From Scolanthus callimorphus (lineage: Eukaryota; Cnidaria; Anthozoa; Actiniaria; Edwardsiidae), in assembly GCA_033964015.1 (NCBI GenBank), contig CM066914.1, forward strand, positions 22,992,234 to 23,056,233: a DNA stretch of 64,000 nt, written 5' to 3'. The translations under genes and the position numbers were made by a program. Every line of letters starts with the position of its first letter. Position 1 is the stretch's first letter. Shown one piece after another: positions 48,701 through 61,224 of the stretch. The notes under the pieces were generated by a model. The model was not told the origin of the DNA and did not search any database. It saw only the letters and a program-made list of their open reading frames with translations.

Positions 48701-51700
48701 GGGTTTTTGTATCCAACAAAATGGCCGCTGGGTGTCTTTTAAATCCACCAAAAGTTCCGAAAAAGTATACAATGCACTATTTGTGCCTATGTAGTAGCGC
48801 CCTCGTAATACTCCGTTCTTTATTGCAGGTCGTTTGATGCGCAAAACTGTGTACAGGTAACTTGTAATAAACGGAATCCATTTTCCTCAGCTTCGGTACT
48901 TGAGTAGACGTGTCAACACCTTTACAATACAATATGCCTATGCCTGCTGTGTTTAATTCCAGATTCTGAAGGAGTTGAAATCAAAGAATATTACAAAACT
49001 TTTAGGTAACGCCTGCTATGTCTGTACCTTGCTTTCAGTAACTTTTCCTTCTTGTATTTATATATTATTTCTTACTTTTTCTTTTCTGAGTTCTTACTGA
49101 ATACTTCATGTTTCATTTTAGCGTATGATATAAGCGATGCCCTTGAAACATGCTGCAAGTCCCGGTCTGGGTGTATCGAGGGATCGAAATTCTTAAAACT
49201 TGTACTTGCTGAGGTAGGATTTGGGGAAGTACCCATAAAACCAAACAAAAGATAATGTAGAAATCGTGAAATAGAGAAATCGTGAAGTATCGTGGGCTGA
49301 ATCTAGCATTGATTAAAATATTGGCCAGCGAGTTTTACTTCATGTTATGTTCTTTGTATGAAACAATGCACACCAAAAAATGAACTCTTTTGATGTGCTA
49401 TGATCATTTGTCTTACAGTTGTCCAACCTTGGACCGCATCCTAATCTTGATATATTTCGTTGTTATTGTTGTCAGGGCCTTGAGGATGTAATAGACTCCA
49501 GGTCCTACACTAGTGTGATGAAGTTCATGAACGTCCATTCTCTCAATGACGAGTTCTTCAAGGTACGAATTGCATTATCGTTGCCCAGAACCTCATCCGT
49601 TTTGGCAGGTGGTCGGAGAATTTAGCTGCTGATGAAAGTCTGGTCCCAGAATCACAATTTCAATTGTGTGTTCATTTTGTCCATTGCTTGTGTTTTAGTT
49701 GATAGGAGTGATGAAGAAACACCAAGTTCCCCTAGACGAGCACCAGTACAGACAAATGCTCAGGGTAAGTAAAACGGAGCACTTTTAACAGCAATTCAGA
49801 CATCCACAACTTCAACTCCTTACAGCAATTCAGTTAATCTCCTTACAGCAATTCAGGCATACACAACTTCAACTCCTTACAGCAATCCAGTTCAACTCCT
49901 TACAGCAATTCAGACATCCACAACTTCAATTCCTTACAGCAATTTAGTTCAACTCCCTACAGCAATTCAGACATACACAACTTCAACAACTTCCATCTAT
50001 CCTGCAGACATGCGCCAAGTAATATAGTAATTTGGTGACCTCCAGAAAATGCGAAATGGTTTGGCACTTCACTATGGTTTCCTGGCAACAAGGTGTCAGA
50101 AATCTGTCTATCACAACACTGTCATTTCAAGCCCAGTAACAGTAACCTTAGCACCACACGTCAACGACCACTTCTGTTCTGTCTTCCATTCATATGATTT
50201 TCACGTGTAAGTTCCACTTGACTGTGACAGAACTAGGTTTTCCATGCCCCACCATCGCATGTTAATTTCTTCTAACTGTAATATTTGCATATTTTTCTAG
50301 ATGTTTTCGTTCATTGGAGAAACAAAAGCTACACAGTTTTGTTTTAACAACTATAAGGTAGGTATGAGGTTATTAATATATAGATTTAGGCAATGCCTAA
50401 AAGCGGAGCTCGAATCATTACTGACATACCAGCATTACTGTCATCGCGGTATCGACTTTTCTAGTTTTGATGACGTCATCGATGACGTAATGCCACGTGA
50501 TCTTGGTGGTGCATCCCCTTGCCTCCAAAAAACTTAATCCAAGTTTGGTCTCCTAGCAATGTTCCCTTCTCGAGATAATCACTTTGAGAGTTTGGATGAC
50601 GTCATCGATGACGTCATACCGCATGACCTTTTGGTGGTGCTCCCCCTTTCCACCAAGATAACTTTACCCAAGTTTGGTCACCTAGCGATGTTACCTTCTT
50701 GAGATATTGACTTCTCTAGTTTTGATGACGTCATCGATGACGTCATGCCACGTGACTTTGGTGGTGCACCCCCGTTGCCTCCAAGATAACTTTACCCAAG
50801 TTTGGTCACCTAGCGATATTACCTTCTTGAAATATTGACTTCTCTAGTTTTTATGACGTCATCGATGACGTCATCACACTTGACCTTGGTGGTGCAACCC
50901 CCTTACCTCTAAGATAACTTTACCCAAGTTTGGTCACCTAGCGATGTCACCTTCTTGAAATATTGACTTCTCTAGTTTTGATGACGTCATCGATAACGTC
51001 ATCCCACTTGACCTTGGTGGTGCACCCCCCTTACTTCTAAGATAACTTTACCCAAGTTTGGTCACCTAGCGATGTTACCTTCTTGGGATATTGACTTCTC
51101 TATTTTTGATGACGTCATCGATGACGTCATGCCACGTGACCTTGGTGGTGCACCCCCCTTGCCTCCAGGATAACTTTACCCAAGTTTGGTCACCTGGCGA
51201 TATTACCTTCTTGAAATATTGACTTCTCTAGTTTTGATGACGTCATCGATGACGTCATCCCACTTGACCTTGGTGGTGCACCCCCCTTACCCCCAAGATA
51301 ACTTTACACAGCTGTTTCGGGACCGGGATTTTCGTTATTAGAGTCTGAGTATGCGTAGCGTTTGCGGGCTCAAATAACCAGCGGCATTGCACAAAAGCTT
51401 TCAAGATGGCGGGAGTTTTGATTTGTGACTAGCGAGAAGCTGACACTTAAAGGCGAGTAAATAATATTTCACGCTGTTTTCACGTATTTTCTTTTATTGC
51501 TCCAGTGAGGGAAGTCTTTAAACTTTCATCTGGGCAAAATACATGACCAGATAATGACAAAGAAACTATTATGAACGCACTTTGTTTGGAGCGCAGAATT
51601 TCGCGTTACTATTTAGCGCTATTGATCAAGGAAGAAAAAAGCAATCTCCTTCGGAAGTTCTGAAGTTTTCTCAAAACAACGCTAATATCGAGAATATAAT

Positions 51701-54700
51701 TTAGGCTTTTGTGGATACATGCGAGCTGAAAAATTTATGATACGCCGACTGGATTTCCTAAAATAATTTTTTTATTTGTTACGATGCAGGGCCTTCATAG
51801 AACAACACGTCACTTTATTACATGCGTAGTGTCGCTTGTGCGGAAACCAACCGAGCCATCTGCGTCACAGATGCACCGAATATCTCAGCGAGTTAAATGA
51901 AATATGGATGATTGATAAAATGTCAACTTATATTTCATTGAGAGATTGTCTATACATTCCACATATTTCTGCCCCTAATCCCTGGTGCATTTTTACTTAT
52001 GCCCCCCCCCCCCCCCCCCTCGGTACTTGTTAAAGACAAATTTGAGGGGAAGACATCTATAGGAATCACTACCGTAACAGGAGGAGAGCTCAATTAAACG
52101 GCATGTGAAAATCAGAGGAAATCTAGAACATTATATTTTCCTTGTGATTATAGTGAAAACATTGGCTGAAAATTTTCAAGTGGTGCATTTTTACTTATGC
52201 CCCCCCCCCTCCCATGAAAAATGCGTATGCCCTCCTGACTGTAAGCAAAAATTCCTACAATTCCCTCCAAGTTATGAGCTAAACCTATCAAACCCTCCCT
52301 GGTTACATTAAGAACCCCTTCAGTTGTAATTATACTATTGGGATTAATGTGCTTAGGCATTTCAAGTTTCTGAAAAAATTCACGACAGCCATAATCAAAA
52401 TGCTGTGTAAATATTGTTACTACTTAAACATGGTATACTTTTCCTGTCAATGTTAGAACTCCCGCTGTAGCCCCTATGGCTAAGCCTAGGGCTTAGAAGT
52501 AGGACTGTACAGTATTACAGTCAATACATATGGTGTACATTTTAGGCTCAGCAGCTATGGTAGCCTAGTATCAAGTACCAATGGTGCATAGAAAGCACAA
52601 GATAATGAGAGTGAAATAAAACGTACACCATATGCATTCTTTGATGAACTTCCCACAATTATCTATAAGTTTTAGATGCCCATGAAATGCAAATGTACAT
52701 GTTGGAGTGAATAGACCTCAATGGCTTGCCTGTTTGTTTTGCCCATTTCAGATCACGTGGCATTCCCATGAGCATTCTTTCTTTGTTTTTCTGCTGCACA
52801 CCATAGGATATATGAATATGGAAGCAGCCCAGACAAAGAAAGAGTATTCAAATGAATGCGACGTAATCTGAAATGGGACACCATTACTCCCAAGCCGAGG
52901 AGGTCAATTTCATATGACTTTTGGTGAAACCAATCACAAAGTGATTACCCCAATTCAAATAAAACCTATAAGAGTAATTACAAAGTGATTGAAAATTGCT
53001 CCTTGAGTCCAATCCCAGTGGGTTACAATGTGTATGTCCTCCTGGCTAGAAGTGCTTACGTCTCTACAGTATTACAATGATTGTGTGTAAAGTACTGTAA
53101 ACAGTAAAGAGGCAAATCCAGGATTTTAGAGAGGGTGTCTGTTTTGTTCGTTCACTCCTTCGAAGACTGATATGGGTAATATAATATGCCCAAGTGTGTA
53201 TCACAATAAAGTCCTCATTGGTTTGGTGCATAATGACTTGATATATTTACTGTAAAAGAAGCTAGCTCACACATACAATTTATCTTTGATTCAGGCTAGA
53301 TAACTTGCCATGGCACTATAGAACCATTTCTAAAAACAACATTTAAATAAAGCTGGGTGGCAAAAGGATTGGGCCCATGAAAGTTTCAATGTCCCCCCAA
53401 CCCCATCCAAATGCAGCAGGCATTATGTGTGATTCACTATCTATGAAAGTCTACAAAGGTGTTTGCTATCTCCATCAATATTGTCGCTGGCCCAATTTAA
53501 TCAGCAGAAGCAGGATGTAGCTGACAGCTCCAGCAACCTGGAAGGAAGCATACAATGAGTCAGTACATTATAGTACATACAGGTGTAGAGCTGATTTCAT
53601 GTGATGCAGTAGTGAAACTAAATCCAATTTTAAACAAAAATTTATATGATTGACTGCATAGTTATTGTGAGTTATGACAGCCATCTGGAATATGCTCTAT
53701 TCCAGAGACCATTTCTGATATAGGGTACTTAAAAAACAGGCAAATTTCCATTCAATTATTTTTGTTTTCAAATAAATTTGTAAATGTAAACTCAGACCCT
53801 GCTTAACCTTATCATCACATCCAGCATGGATATTCATATAGCAGTAAAATAATGTTACCCGCAGAAAACAATCCACTTTGTCTGCAGTGGATACAAGATC
53901 AAGCTCAGACTGTTCAGCGACTGTTCCAGTTTCTTTGCAGAAAAGTAGTCCTGTAATAGTCCACACTGTACCCTCAATGCATCATAACACACTAACCTAC
54001 TACAAATACTTGGGAATCCCACACTAACCTACTACAAATACTTTGGAATTAATTGTAGCCTTGCTCTGTGGAAATTCCCCCACAATGTGAAAAGAAAAAT
54101 TCTAGAAACTTGCATTGACATTAATGGCTACATACCAAAAATAGATGCCAGAAGAAAATTATTTCCCAAGTTGCACCATATGACAGATCACATTAGTCTG
54201 GTCTTGGATTTGGCTGCCATATTACTATAAACAATTGTAAAGGAATTATAAACTTTCATGACAATTCTAAAATTCATTTTATCTCAGAAATACTCTCACA
54301 GCTTCCCCTAAAATTGGTTAAGTTGCTACAAAAATTATAAGTCAAGACAATCAGGAGGGAAGCACTGCAAGCATGCAATAACTCCAATTTTGAAGATAAG
54401 CGAATACCGAAAAACTGAAAACAGCACAACAAAGCGTGACCAGAGGGCAAAATTGTAGATAGAAGTTTGGAACAACAAATAAGCTAAATGACATGAAATT
54501 TGCAAGAAGATAATACTGAATTGACATATGTAAAGTACAGTAGTTTCAAAAATTACCTGCAGAAAATTCTGTCGGCGTATCACGGATAAGTTGGTCGGTA
54601 TCTCTCGGAGAAAGATTGAAGATTCCAGAACAGTTGGCGAGGTTGTTGGGAAAACTTCAGGATTCTCACAGTTTCTTGTCGAAAATTCGACTTCTGGAAC

Positions 54701-57700
54701 TAGCTGAAATCGACACCAGTACTTGGAGAAGACAAAATATTGCCTTAACAGTAGAAATATAGGACAAAATCATATCGAACAGTGAGATTAATTCTCTGAC
54801 AACATCCAAAACCCGTTCGAACTGAAATCGAACGCGCGAATACCACGATTTTCCTTGTCAAACACCAGGCCTTCTTCTTGCCACCACAGGGAGACCGAAC
54901 GCACTCAGCCGAAAGTTGGTCTGGAAGGAGGGTATTTGATGCGCATGCTCAAACTCTATGATTAGTCAGAAACAGCTGTGTTTACCCAAGTTTGGTCACC
55001 TAGCGATGTTGCCCTCTTGAGATGTTGACTTCTCTATTTTTGATGACGTCATCGATTACGTCATGCGGTGTGACCTTGGTGTTGCACCATCCCGTACCTC
55101 CAAGATAACTTTACCCAAGTTTGGTCACCTAACGATGTTACCTTCTTTTTGACGACGTCATCGGTGACGTCATGCCGCGTGACCTAGGTGGTTCACGCCC
55201 CTTGCTTCTAACATAACTTTAATTAACCCAATGTTGGTCAACTAGCGCCGGGCCGGAGCTCCGTTAAAACTAAACACGAAGGCGACAAAAATAGAAGCGC
55301 GAGCGGTGCGTTTTTGCTTATTTCCCGCCTGAAATCTATTGGGATGCCTGTGTGCCGGGCGGACACACAAACACATACACGGAATTACACTATACGTTTT
55401 ATTCAGGAATGAAAAGAAAAAATCATATCTCCAGAAGGAAAGCTCCAATAACGACCAAACTTGGCAAAAGTTGTCTTTAGATTCATACCTGTCTATTGTC
55501 AAAGTCACGTGACATGACGTCACTGTTTACAACATTGAAATTGACAAAAACCTCTGAAACCACTCAAAAGCGACTTGATGGTTATACGTCTGAATTCTGA
55601 TACCACTTTTCCTTATGTATGGTGCTCCGCTCAGGAGCTCCGCTATTACCCTTAGAACCATACGCATATTACCTGAAAACTAACCGATCTGGTTGGTTCA
55701 AAAGTGGAGGGGAAATACCATAAGAAAAAAGTATGAAACATAGCCGAAGGACATGCCCGAGTATCCAGCATTACCTGACAGAGCGGAAATGACCAAAAAT
55801 GAAATGTCTAACTTCGCCATATTTCAATATATAAGCTCCAGATTCCGCATACAAAGAGTTTCTATGGCTAAAAGCTTAATTCCAAATTTTTAAGAAAATT
55901 GAAGAATATGAATTTTAGATATGATTGAGCAAAGTTTCCATAATTCCTGATCAAAGTACTAATTCTCCCATAAAATGGCACAGAAACCAATATTTAAAGC
56001 TTAATATCTCAAAGACGGATCCATTAGAGAAAAGTCATTTTTGATATTTTGTTTTTAATCAGACAAGGAGTCTGTATGCAAAAAATCAAGCTTATCTGAG
56101 CTAACCTGACCTTATTATTTGAAATTTAGTGGTCTAAGCAGGTCATTTCCGCTCTGCCGCATTACCTGGATTCGAAAAAAAGATGGCCACCAAAAATCAT
56201 CCGGGGCCAGCTCCCGCAGCTTCCACGATCCAATACCGAAACCTCAGAAATGACTAAAGGCCGGTTTACACTTGCGATTTTTGTTGCATTTGTCGCGGTG
56301 ATTTTTCTCGCGCGGAGTTGCAATTCCAACTTTCTAGTGTAAACTAGATGCAAATCCGGTGCGATTTCTTTGCTCTCTTTTCTTCAAATCGCATCAAGTT
56401 GCAAAGAGTTTCGAACATGTTTGAAATCCCTGCGACATCACGCGACAAAAATTGCGGCAGATCGCGCCGAGTTGCACATAGTTTACATTAGTGATTTTGA
56501 GTCGACGCTTACGTGCGAGAAAAATCGCCGCGACTCGCGCGACAAAAATTGCAGCAAAAATTGCAAGTGTAAACGGTCCTTAAAGAATGCATTGATCTTT
56601 AATCCCTATTTCATTTGAACGACCCAACCTGTAAGTGTTTCTCGATAGAACGAGCGAACTGTGAAAGGGAATGTCACCGAGGGACCACCTACATTCCATC
56701 CACTAGCCTCTGTTACAATGACCTCTCTGATATCATCTCCCTCACATCTCCATCTTCAAACACATTTTGTACTAGTTTCTTGACTGTCTCTTTGCTTGCT
56801 TGCTAGCTTGTTTGTTAGTTTATTCTTTTTCTTGTTTTTTTTTTTCACAGAATCTTGTCCAGCCCGACGGCATCATGTACTCTTTGTTGATATCCTCGTA
56901 CGGACACAGTAAAGATGGCGGTTTTTTTGCCACAGGCATGAGACTCAACTTGAAGGTATTAGTAATAAGGAAAATAACTGTGGATACGGGAACTGTCTGG
57001 AGTCGTATGGCTGCGTAAAGGGTTAGCCGGCGGTTAGCTTAAATGTCCCGTGGTAACAGCAAGAGTGAGTAGTGATGTACGTGGTTCATTAGGAAGAACA
57101 CTTCCTCAGGAAACTTTAGTCGATTCCTCAGGAAAACTTAACAGGTGATACTTGTCAATTTGTTCTCCAGAATCCGAGGAAGGTTATTGAGTTGTACGAA
57201 GAAATGGACAGAGAAGGATTAACGTAAGTCTATCAGAAGACGATAATAGTCATTGAATGAATTCAGTAGTTTTTTTTTTTGCACCTATCCCAGCCAAGGA
57301 CGGATTTACAGGTGTGGATATATCTGTTGGATATTTATATACACGCGGAGAGTATTTTATCGGATACAAAATATCTAAATCGGTTTGTATTGCATGGTCT
57401 GATTGCAGGGTGTATCGCCCTGATAATATAGTTAACAACGGACACTCTTGTAAACGGAAAGCTCCATTAAGACACATCAAATCCCCGTTTTAGCCTCTCC
57501 TCCCTCAAAATCGCGGGAAAGAGACGTCTGTGCTATGGATAAATAGAAAAAATCCGAGTTGTCCCCCCCCCCCCTCAGTTTGCGAAGGCTTGCTACGGCC
57601 CTGGTTTGAGCACACAGTCAGGGATCTTAGGTTGTACTGGTGCTGCGAGGCAACAAATCTAGTTTTGAGATGAACCTCCCCCAAGCCATGACTCTAGCGG

Positions 57701-60700
57701 TGGGCTCCTGTGGTTATGTCTCCCGAGAGCCTCTCCCCGAACGCCATTCTGCGGTTGAGCTCGACCCAGCATTCTCGGCCCATGTCCTACCACAGGGAAC
57801 CTGTTTAGAACTTAGCTGTAGCCGTACCTTTATCATAGCAACTAATAGATTATTTCCACTCCAGACCTGATAACCGAGCGATGTCCTACATCATTATGTC
57901 ATACCTACTAATAGATTATTTCCACTCCAGACCTGATAACCGAGCGATGTCCTACATCATTATGTCATACCTACTAATAGATTATTTCCACTCCAGACCT
58001 GATAACCGAGCGATGTCCTACATAATTATGTCATACCTACTAATAGATTATTTCCACTCCAGACCTGATAACCGAGCGATGTCCTACATCATTATGTCAT
58101 ACCTACTAATAGATTATTTCCACTCCAGACCTGATAACCGAGCAATGTCCTACATCATTATGTCATACCTACTAATAGATTATTTCCACTCCAGACCTGA
58201 TAACCGGGCGATGTCCTACATCATTATGTCATACGTACTAATTGATTATTTCCACTCCAGACCTGATAACCGGGCGATGTCCTACATCATTATGTCATAC
58301 CTGAGTCTCGGGAAGATCACAGAAGCTGACGCTGTCAAGGAGTATGTACTGCATTCCTTTTTATGACCTAGATTTTCATTCACACTAAACGTACAGGCCT
58401 GACCAGAGTACGAAATTCTGTATCAGGACTAAGACATAGACGTATTTTAGAGCGGATAACAGATGACTGTCGAAAGTATCACCCTTCGACTACGCGTTCC
58501 AATTGGCTAATGTCTTAGGTCTTTGTTTAGTCAGCCAATCAGAATGCGAAGAAAAACCATAACACAGTGTTTACTGTGCTTTCTTTGGTCACGACTGACA
58601 TAAATGCAAGTCGTACTTACTTCGTCCTACGTGTATTTACTTCGTCCCCTGATTGGTCAGTTGTTGAATTTGTTTTGTTTCTGATTGGCTAAGTGTATTT
58701 ACTTCGTCCTCTGATTGGTCAGTTGTTGAATTTGTTTCGTTTCTGATTGGCTAAGTGTATTTACTTCGTCCCCTGATTGGTCAGTTATTGAATTTGTTTC
58801 GTTTCTGATTAGCTAAGTGTACTTACATCGTCCCCTGATTGGTCAGTTGTTGAACGGGTTTCGTTCCTGATTGGCTAAGTGTATGTACTTCATCCCCTGA
58901 TTGGTCAGTTGTTGAATTGATTTCGTTTCTGATTGGCTACGTGTATACAACTTTGCGTTCGGATTTCAACGGTTATCTGAACTCCGCTGTATTTTCAAAT
59001 TTAACAGCAGTTGTATATGGAAGTCGCCAAGCGAAAAGGGCGCCTATACGGTACTTTATCGAATTTCTAGTGTTTTGAAGAGTTTTAGGGAGCTACTTCA
59101 TGTATCTCAACACTGAGCATACTGGTCATTCAATTTGCGCACGGCAAAGCAGATATTTGGCAGTCAAAATATCCAATTTGATAAGAGTTTGCACGGGAAT
59201 TCTGAAGGTCTTTTGCAATTTTCTCGACAGTACGAAATTCTGTATAAAGGCTCTCTTTGCTCATATGTCAATATAAACCCACGCAAATAGAATATGAATA
59301 TTGCAAGCAGTTGTTATCACGTATTGTTTTGGGACTGCATGAATCTCACAAAGCCGACTCTGACGTTTCTGACTAGACTTGCTAGCTAGACTTGACTATT
59401 GTAAAATAATTGTAAAAATAGAATGCCTTTGACATTTCTGTTGTAACCTGAATATTATTATTATTATTTTGCATAGACGGTTCGGTAGCATAGGATTATT
59501 AGCATACCGAGTACAGACACAGTACCTCGCCACGTACTCGCTTAAAGGAGATGTAGAAAGTAAGTAGCGTCAGTTGGGCAATTAAATCGTCTAACAGAGC
59601 TCCCCAAGAGAACCGAGGTCCCGATTCGCTACATTAACTCTGTAAAATTTGAACTCACGCGGTTATATAGCGCTCGCTTTGCCGAGGCAAAACTCAGCCC
59701 AGCTTGCCAGGTAAGGTCGCCAATGTAAGCGGGTCAATAGTGTTTCAAAGAAAAGAATATTAGGTCGCCAGTTGGAAGCGAATTCCAGAGTTTTACTCGC
59801 TGGAACCCACCTTGGTCACCTTGGCAACCAGCTCACCGAAATTTCAATTCCAGTCCCTTATAAAGTATCATATTTGCTCCTTAGATGTAAAACGTGTGAT
59901 GAATGAATTGCGAGCCATGGAGGACGTTCATTTGTCTGCGTACCCGTACATGCTGGCCATAGGAGCCTACAAGCTCCACGGTATGAGATCCTCTTATCAC
60001 TAGAGCAGATTTCGTATGACTGTGAAAACTGCCGCGGTACGGCGCGGTACTGTCGCGGTTGCGGTACGGAACCTGGTCTGCTGTAGATGGAATGAAATCG
60101 CGTAGTCGCGTTAACGGCCACGGTCGCGGCGCGGAACAACTTTTTCACTATACTTTTCACAGTCATACGAAATCTGCTCTATCCCTTGATACCAATCATT
60201 TGAAGTGGCTTCCTTGGTGTCTTGACACACCACGAGTCCCCATTCAATAGGAATTTTTACTACTACTACCAGAAACCTTTGCGTTGTCCCTTTTGTTCGC
60301 GCAATTAACGCCTATTGTTTTCAATAGCGGCTTATCTGCATAATAAAAGAAAACTGAAAAGGATTCTGGTAGTCGTAGTCAAATGACGCAATAGTGCAAA
60401 TGTCCTATTCTTTTGTTGGCTCGTTCAATTGTAGCTATTGTTATCGGTATGTGAAGGCACCAAGAACTTGCCCTTTTCCCTGACCTTGGTGAAATTATTT
60501 TTGTGCCTGACATATATAAACAGCAGAGAGTAATCTAGCCAGACTTGAAGACGTTAAAAAAATACATCATTATTTTTTCTGTCGCCAATGTGCGTCCCTT
60601 TTCCTCGGTAGTTAGGATCATTCAGCAGGTCGGGTGTTCGTCTTTTATTCGTAGAGGCCATCGCAAGCCGGAGCGCAAAGCCGCATAGAGGCTCTTGTTG

Positions 60701-61193
60701 ATCACTAAGGCCCTGTCCACACTAACGCGTTTTCAAAAGTATTCGGGAGATTTAGCTCCAAACAAGCGATCAGTTTTTATTTGATGTTGGCGCGTGCAAG
60801 GACAGTCACAAATTAAGTGGTACAGTTGACGACATCGTTTTCATTTTTATCCGGATTTAACTGTCCACACTAAAACGATATGTATACGGATTCGTTTTTA
60901 TCCACTTTCGAGAGCGTTTTCAAACTTATAAACTCTCAAACTGGCGCTTGGTGCAAAATATATTGTATCTGAAGATGAAACTCTTGTGTCTGTTTGTAAT
61001 GTAGGTGATATTGAATCCCAGCGGAGTCTACTGGAAGAGATGAAGAGTAGCGGCATAAAACCGACAGGTAGCGTGTACGGCGAGATGATGAAAACCTACC
61101 TTCTCAAGTAAGCAGAATCCTGAGTTGTAGTTTTGAATGAGGCGTAGCTAATGATGTGTAGTTCGACTTTGTGTATCCTTGTGTATCCCCATC

Positions 61194-61224
<31 letters not shown>

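Noticed and set aside
57881..58366. A 161-codon open frame with repeated MSYIIMSYLLIDYFHSR units, as a separate repeat protein
   Set aside because: It is the 66-bp splice-acceptor array read through. Its last unit continues into the true LRPPRC exon with correct phase, and intronic branch-point sequence is being translated in between.
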